This document shows positions 62,074 through 64,000 of a stretch of 64,000 bases of DNA, piece after piece. Source of the DNA: Cellulophaga omnivescoria (GTDB taxonomy: Bacteria > Bacteroidota > Bacteroidia > Flavobacteriales > Flavobacteriaceae); the NCBI RefSeq assembly GCF_001999725.1, contig NZ_MDDP01000048.1:124001-188000 (forward strand). The letters run 5' to 3'. Position 1 is the stretch's first letter; each line of letters starts with the position of its first letter. Under the pieces are notes generated by a model. It had not been told where the DNA came from, ran no database searches, and saw only the letters and a list, made by a program, of their open reading frames with translations. The position numbers and the translations under genes were made by a program.

Positions 62074-62077
62074 ATAT

Positions 62078-62740
62078 TTGAAACGAAAAATAATTACAAC
62101 AGGTGATGGTTCTAAAACCATACAAATAGAAGAATGGAATGAGCAATACCACTCCAAGCACGGAGCAGTACAAGAAGCTTATCATGTATTTATAAAACAC
62201 GGCTTATCTTTATTTAAAGATGAGCCTATTTCTATTTTAGAAATTGGTTTTGGAACTGGACTGAATGCTATAATTACGGCAATTGAGGCACCAAAAAGCA
62301 ATTTAAATATAAATTATACAGGGGTAGAGGCTTATCCGGTAGCATTAGAAGAGGTGTCGCAGTTAAATTACGTAGAGCAGTTAAAAGCTAAAGGTTTTGA
62401 AGATGTATTTACTAAAATGCATAAAGCAAATTGGGAAGTTAATGAAGAGGTATTGCCGTATTTTAATTTGATAAAAAGGGAGCAGAACTTTTTAGATATA
62501 ACTGATAAAGAAGCTTATAACCTCATTTATTTTGATGCCTTTGGAGCAAGAGTGCAACCAGAACTTTGGACAGAAGACGTTTTTGCTATAATGTACAATG
62601 CATTAAAAACAAACGGAGTGCTAGTAACATATGCAGCAAAAGGTAGCGTAAGGCGTGCAATGTTGGCAGTTGGTTTTAAGGTAGAACGACTGCCGGGACC
62701 TCCAGGAAAAAGAGAAATGCTTAGAGCAAGTAAATTATAG
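62078..62740 (+). CDS. mnmD: tRNA 5-methylaminomethyl-2-thiouridine methyltransferase (MnmD)
   Basis: MnmD transfers a methyl group from SAM to nm5(s2)U34 of tRNA. The 220-aa single-domain protein corresponds to the methyltransferase half of E. coli MnmC. It shows 'YHSKHGAVQEAYHVFIKHGL', the SAM-binding 'ISILEIGFGTGLNAIITAIE', 'LIYFDAFGARVQPELWTEDV', 'GVLVTYAAKGSVRRAMLAVG' and the closing 'RLPGPPGKREMLRA'. The oxidase half is absent, as is usual in Bacteroidetes. Start is TTG 62078. Confidence 0.94.
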   Translation: MKRKIITTGDGSKTIQIEEWNEQYHSKHGAVQEAYHVFIKHGLSLFKDEPISILEIGFGTGLNAIITAIEAPKSNLNINYTGVEAYPVALEEVSQLNYVEQLKAKGFEDVFTKMHKANWEVNEEVLPYFNLIKREQNFLDITDKEAYNLIYFDAFGARVQPELWTEDVFAIMYNALKTNGVLVTYAAKGSVRRAMLAVGFKVERLPGPPGKREMLRASKL

Positions 62741-62761
62741 TATTTTTTTAATAAAGTTTAG

Positions 62762-62801
62762 TGACATTTTGACATTTTTAAAGAAATGGCAGTACTTTTG
62801 C
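62762..62801 (+). promoter_or_regulatory. Sigma-54-like promoter (TGGCAGTACTTTTGC) with TGACATTTTGACA upstream
   Basis: TGGCA at 62787 and TTGC at 62798-62801 place GG and GC exactly 10 bp apart, as in -24/-12 elements (TGGCAC-N5-TTGC). Predicted start of transcription is about 25 bp before the grpE ATG. A direct repeat TGACATTTTGACATTT (62762-62777) precedes it and may bind an activator or another sigma factor. Confidence 0.55.
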
Positions 62802-62837
62802 CATCTTAATTTTCAAGATATTAAACATTAGCATATA

Positions 62838-63398
62838 ATGAGTAAAAAAGATAAAGCTGAAGAAGTAGCACAAGAAGAAAAAATGAATAAAGCTGCTGAA
62901 GAAGTTAAGGAAAATACAGAAACTACTGAAGAAGAAACGGTAGAGTTGTCTGTAGAAGAACAATTGCAACAAGACTTAGCTAAAGAAAAAGATAAGTTTT
63001 TACGTTTGTTTGCTGAGTTTGAAAACTATAAAAAAAGAACATCTAAAGAACGTATGGACTTGTTTAAAACAGCGGGTCAAGAGGTTATAGTGTCTATGCT
63101 TCCAGTTATGGATGATTTTGACCGTGCTATGAAAGAAATTTCTAAGTCAGAGGATAAAGAGTTGGTTACCGGTGTAGAGCTTATACAAAATAAATTTAAA
63201 GAGACTTTAAAAGGTAAAGGATTGTTAGAAATAGAAGTTGTACAAGGTGATGCATTTAATGCAGACGTACACGAGGCTATTACACAAATACCAGCTCCAG
63301 ATGAAAAGTTAAAAGGGAAAATTATAGACGTAATAGAAAAAGGATTTACGTTAGGAGATAAAATTATTCGTCACCCAAAAGTTGTTGTTGGGAACTAA
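62838..63398 (+). CDS. grpE: Nucleotide exchange factor GrpE
   Basis: GrpE releases ADP from DnaK. The 186-aa protein has a long acidic, Glu/Lys-rich N-terminus (~1-60), a coiled-coil helix ('LAKEKDKFLRLFAEFENYKK', 'RTSKERMDLFKTAGQEVIVS') and the GrpE signature in 'MLPVMDDFDRAMKEI'. The C-terminal beta wing reads 'AFNADVHEAITQIPAPDEKL' and 'DVIEKGFTLGDKIIRHPKVV'. dnaJ follows by 9 bp, so they form a chaperone operon. Confidence 0.97.
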   Translation: MSKKDKAEEVAQEEKMNKAAEEVKENTETTEEETVELSVEEQLQQDLAKEKDKFLRLFAEFENYKKRTSKERMDLFKTAGQEVIVSMLPVMDDFDRAMKEISKSEDKELVTGVELIQNKFKETLKGKGLLEIEVVQGDAFNADVHEAITQIPAPDEKLKGKIIDVIEKGFTLGDKIIRHPKVVVGN

Positions 63399-63407
63399 AA
63401 ATAAAAA

Positions 63408-64000
63408 ATGAAAGAAGATTTTTACAGCATATTAGGCATTGCTAAAAATGCAACTGCAGCAGAAATAAAAAAGGCATACCGTAAAAAGGCTATAGAATTT
63501 CATCCAGATAAAAACCCAGGTGATGCTAAAGCAGAGGAGATGTTTAAAAAAGCTGCAGAAGCATATGAGATATTAAGTGATCCTGATAAAAAAGCAAGAT
63601 ATGATCAATACGGTCACGCTGCCTTTGAAGGTGGTGCTGGCGGTGGCGGTGGCGGCTTCGGCGGTATGAATATGGATGATATCTTTAGTCAGTTTGGAGA
63701 TATTTTTGGCGGAGGCGGCTTTAGTGGTGGCTTTGGCGGTTTTGGCGGAGGCGGCCATCGTAGAGTTAAAGGTTCTAATTTACGAATTAGAGTTAAGTTA
63801 ACTTTAGATGAAGTTGCTAATGGCGTAGAAAAAAAGGTAAAAGTTAAACGTAAAGTACAAGCAGATGGTGTAACATACAACACTTGTACTACTTGTAATG
63901 GCTCTGGGCAGGTTACTAAAATTGCAAATACCATTTTAGGAAGAATGCAAACTTCTGCTACTTGTAGCACTTGTGGTGGTAGTGGCCAGATTATAGATAA
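63408..64000 (+). CDS. dnaJ: Chaperone protein DnaJ (partial, N-terminal ~197 residues)
   Basis: The frame begins at ATG 63408 and runs to the window end. The J domain has the HPD motif in '[20 protein letters not shown]'. A Gly/Phe-rich region follows ('[20 protein letters not shown]', '[15 protein letters not shown]'), then the first client-binding strand and the start of the zinc domain ('[10 protein letters not shown]', '[10 protein letters not shown]'), showing two of the four CxxCxGxG repeats. The rest lies beyond the window. It cooperates with GrpE and DnaK. Confidence 0.97.
   Translation, partial: MKEDFYSILGIAKNATAAEIKKAYRKKAIEFHPDKNPGDAKAEEMFKKAAEAYEILSDPDKKARYDQYGHAAFEGGAGGGGGGFGGMNMDDIFSQFGDIFGGGGFSGGFGGFGGGGHRRVKGSNLRIRVKLTLDEVANGVEKKVKVKRKVQADGVTYNTCTTCNGSGQVTKIANTILGRMQTSATCSTCGGSGQIID

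Overview
The window looks like a chromosomal segment of a marine Flavobacteriaceae bacterium (phylum Bacteroidetes). It has strongly AT-rich DNA, hybrid two-component regulators with propeller sensors, many lipoproteins, starts without Shine-Dalgarno sequences (several TTG/GTG), a TAnnTTTG-type promoter, and polysaccharide-utilisation genes rich in sulfatases. A Cellulophaga- or Maribacter-like genus is a guess. No rRNA, tRNA or CRISPR array was seen.

Region 1 (1-33.7 kb) is a sulfated-galactan catabolic locus. A leftward set (galE, a LacI regulator, a partial propeller sensor) diverges from a rightward set (GntR regulator, galK, galT, a TIM-barrel isomerase-like gene, a full hybrid two-component system). 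Next come two paralogous large secreted proteins with an N-terminal propeller (candidate GH150 lambda-carrageenase-like). Between them lie a tight operon (sulfatase, GH110 alpha-galactosidase, clan-A beta-galactosidase-like enzyme, SGNH esterase, two more sulfatases), a CAT-like acetyltransferase, and an FAD oxidoreductase / unknown / CstA-type transporter operon. The Leloir genes turn released galactose into UDP-sugars and glucose-1-phosphate. There is no 3,6-anhydrogalactose pathway and no SusC/SusD pair in the window. My inference is a lambda-carrageenan-type substrate: galactose only, three sulfates, three sulfatases.

Region 2 (33.86-41.23 kb) is the most unusual part: a run of about seven co-directional gene cassettes separated by 135-200 bp imperfect palindromes with integron attC architecture. 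In most cassettes the first ~10 bases are the inverted complement of the last ~10 bases of the same cassette, as expected for integron cassettes. No integrase is in view, so it resembles a cluster of attC sites lacking an integrase. Cargo includes a thioredoxin-like lipoprotein, a DmpA/S58 peptidase, a YD-repeat protein, a leucine-rich-repeat lipoprotein, small membrane proteins and a DHFR/RibD-like reductase. One site is interrupted by an IS110-family transposase remnant.

Region 3 (41.3-64 kb) is mostly core genome: methionine aminopeptidase, TonB-like protein, a Crp-family regulator with a near-perfect TGTGA-N6-TCACG site before ridA, purU, the fused mutase icmF, Lrp, MscS, a MFS/DJ-1 operon behind a Cys-rich leader peptide and terminator, glnK-amt-porin, crcB, ilvE, mnmD, and grpE-dnaJ behind a sigma-54-like promoter. 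A membrane protein at 44.6 kb is a chromosomal paralog of one of the cassette genes.
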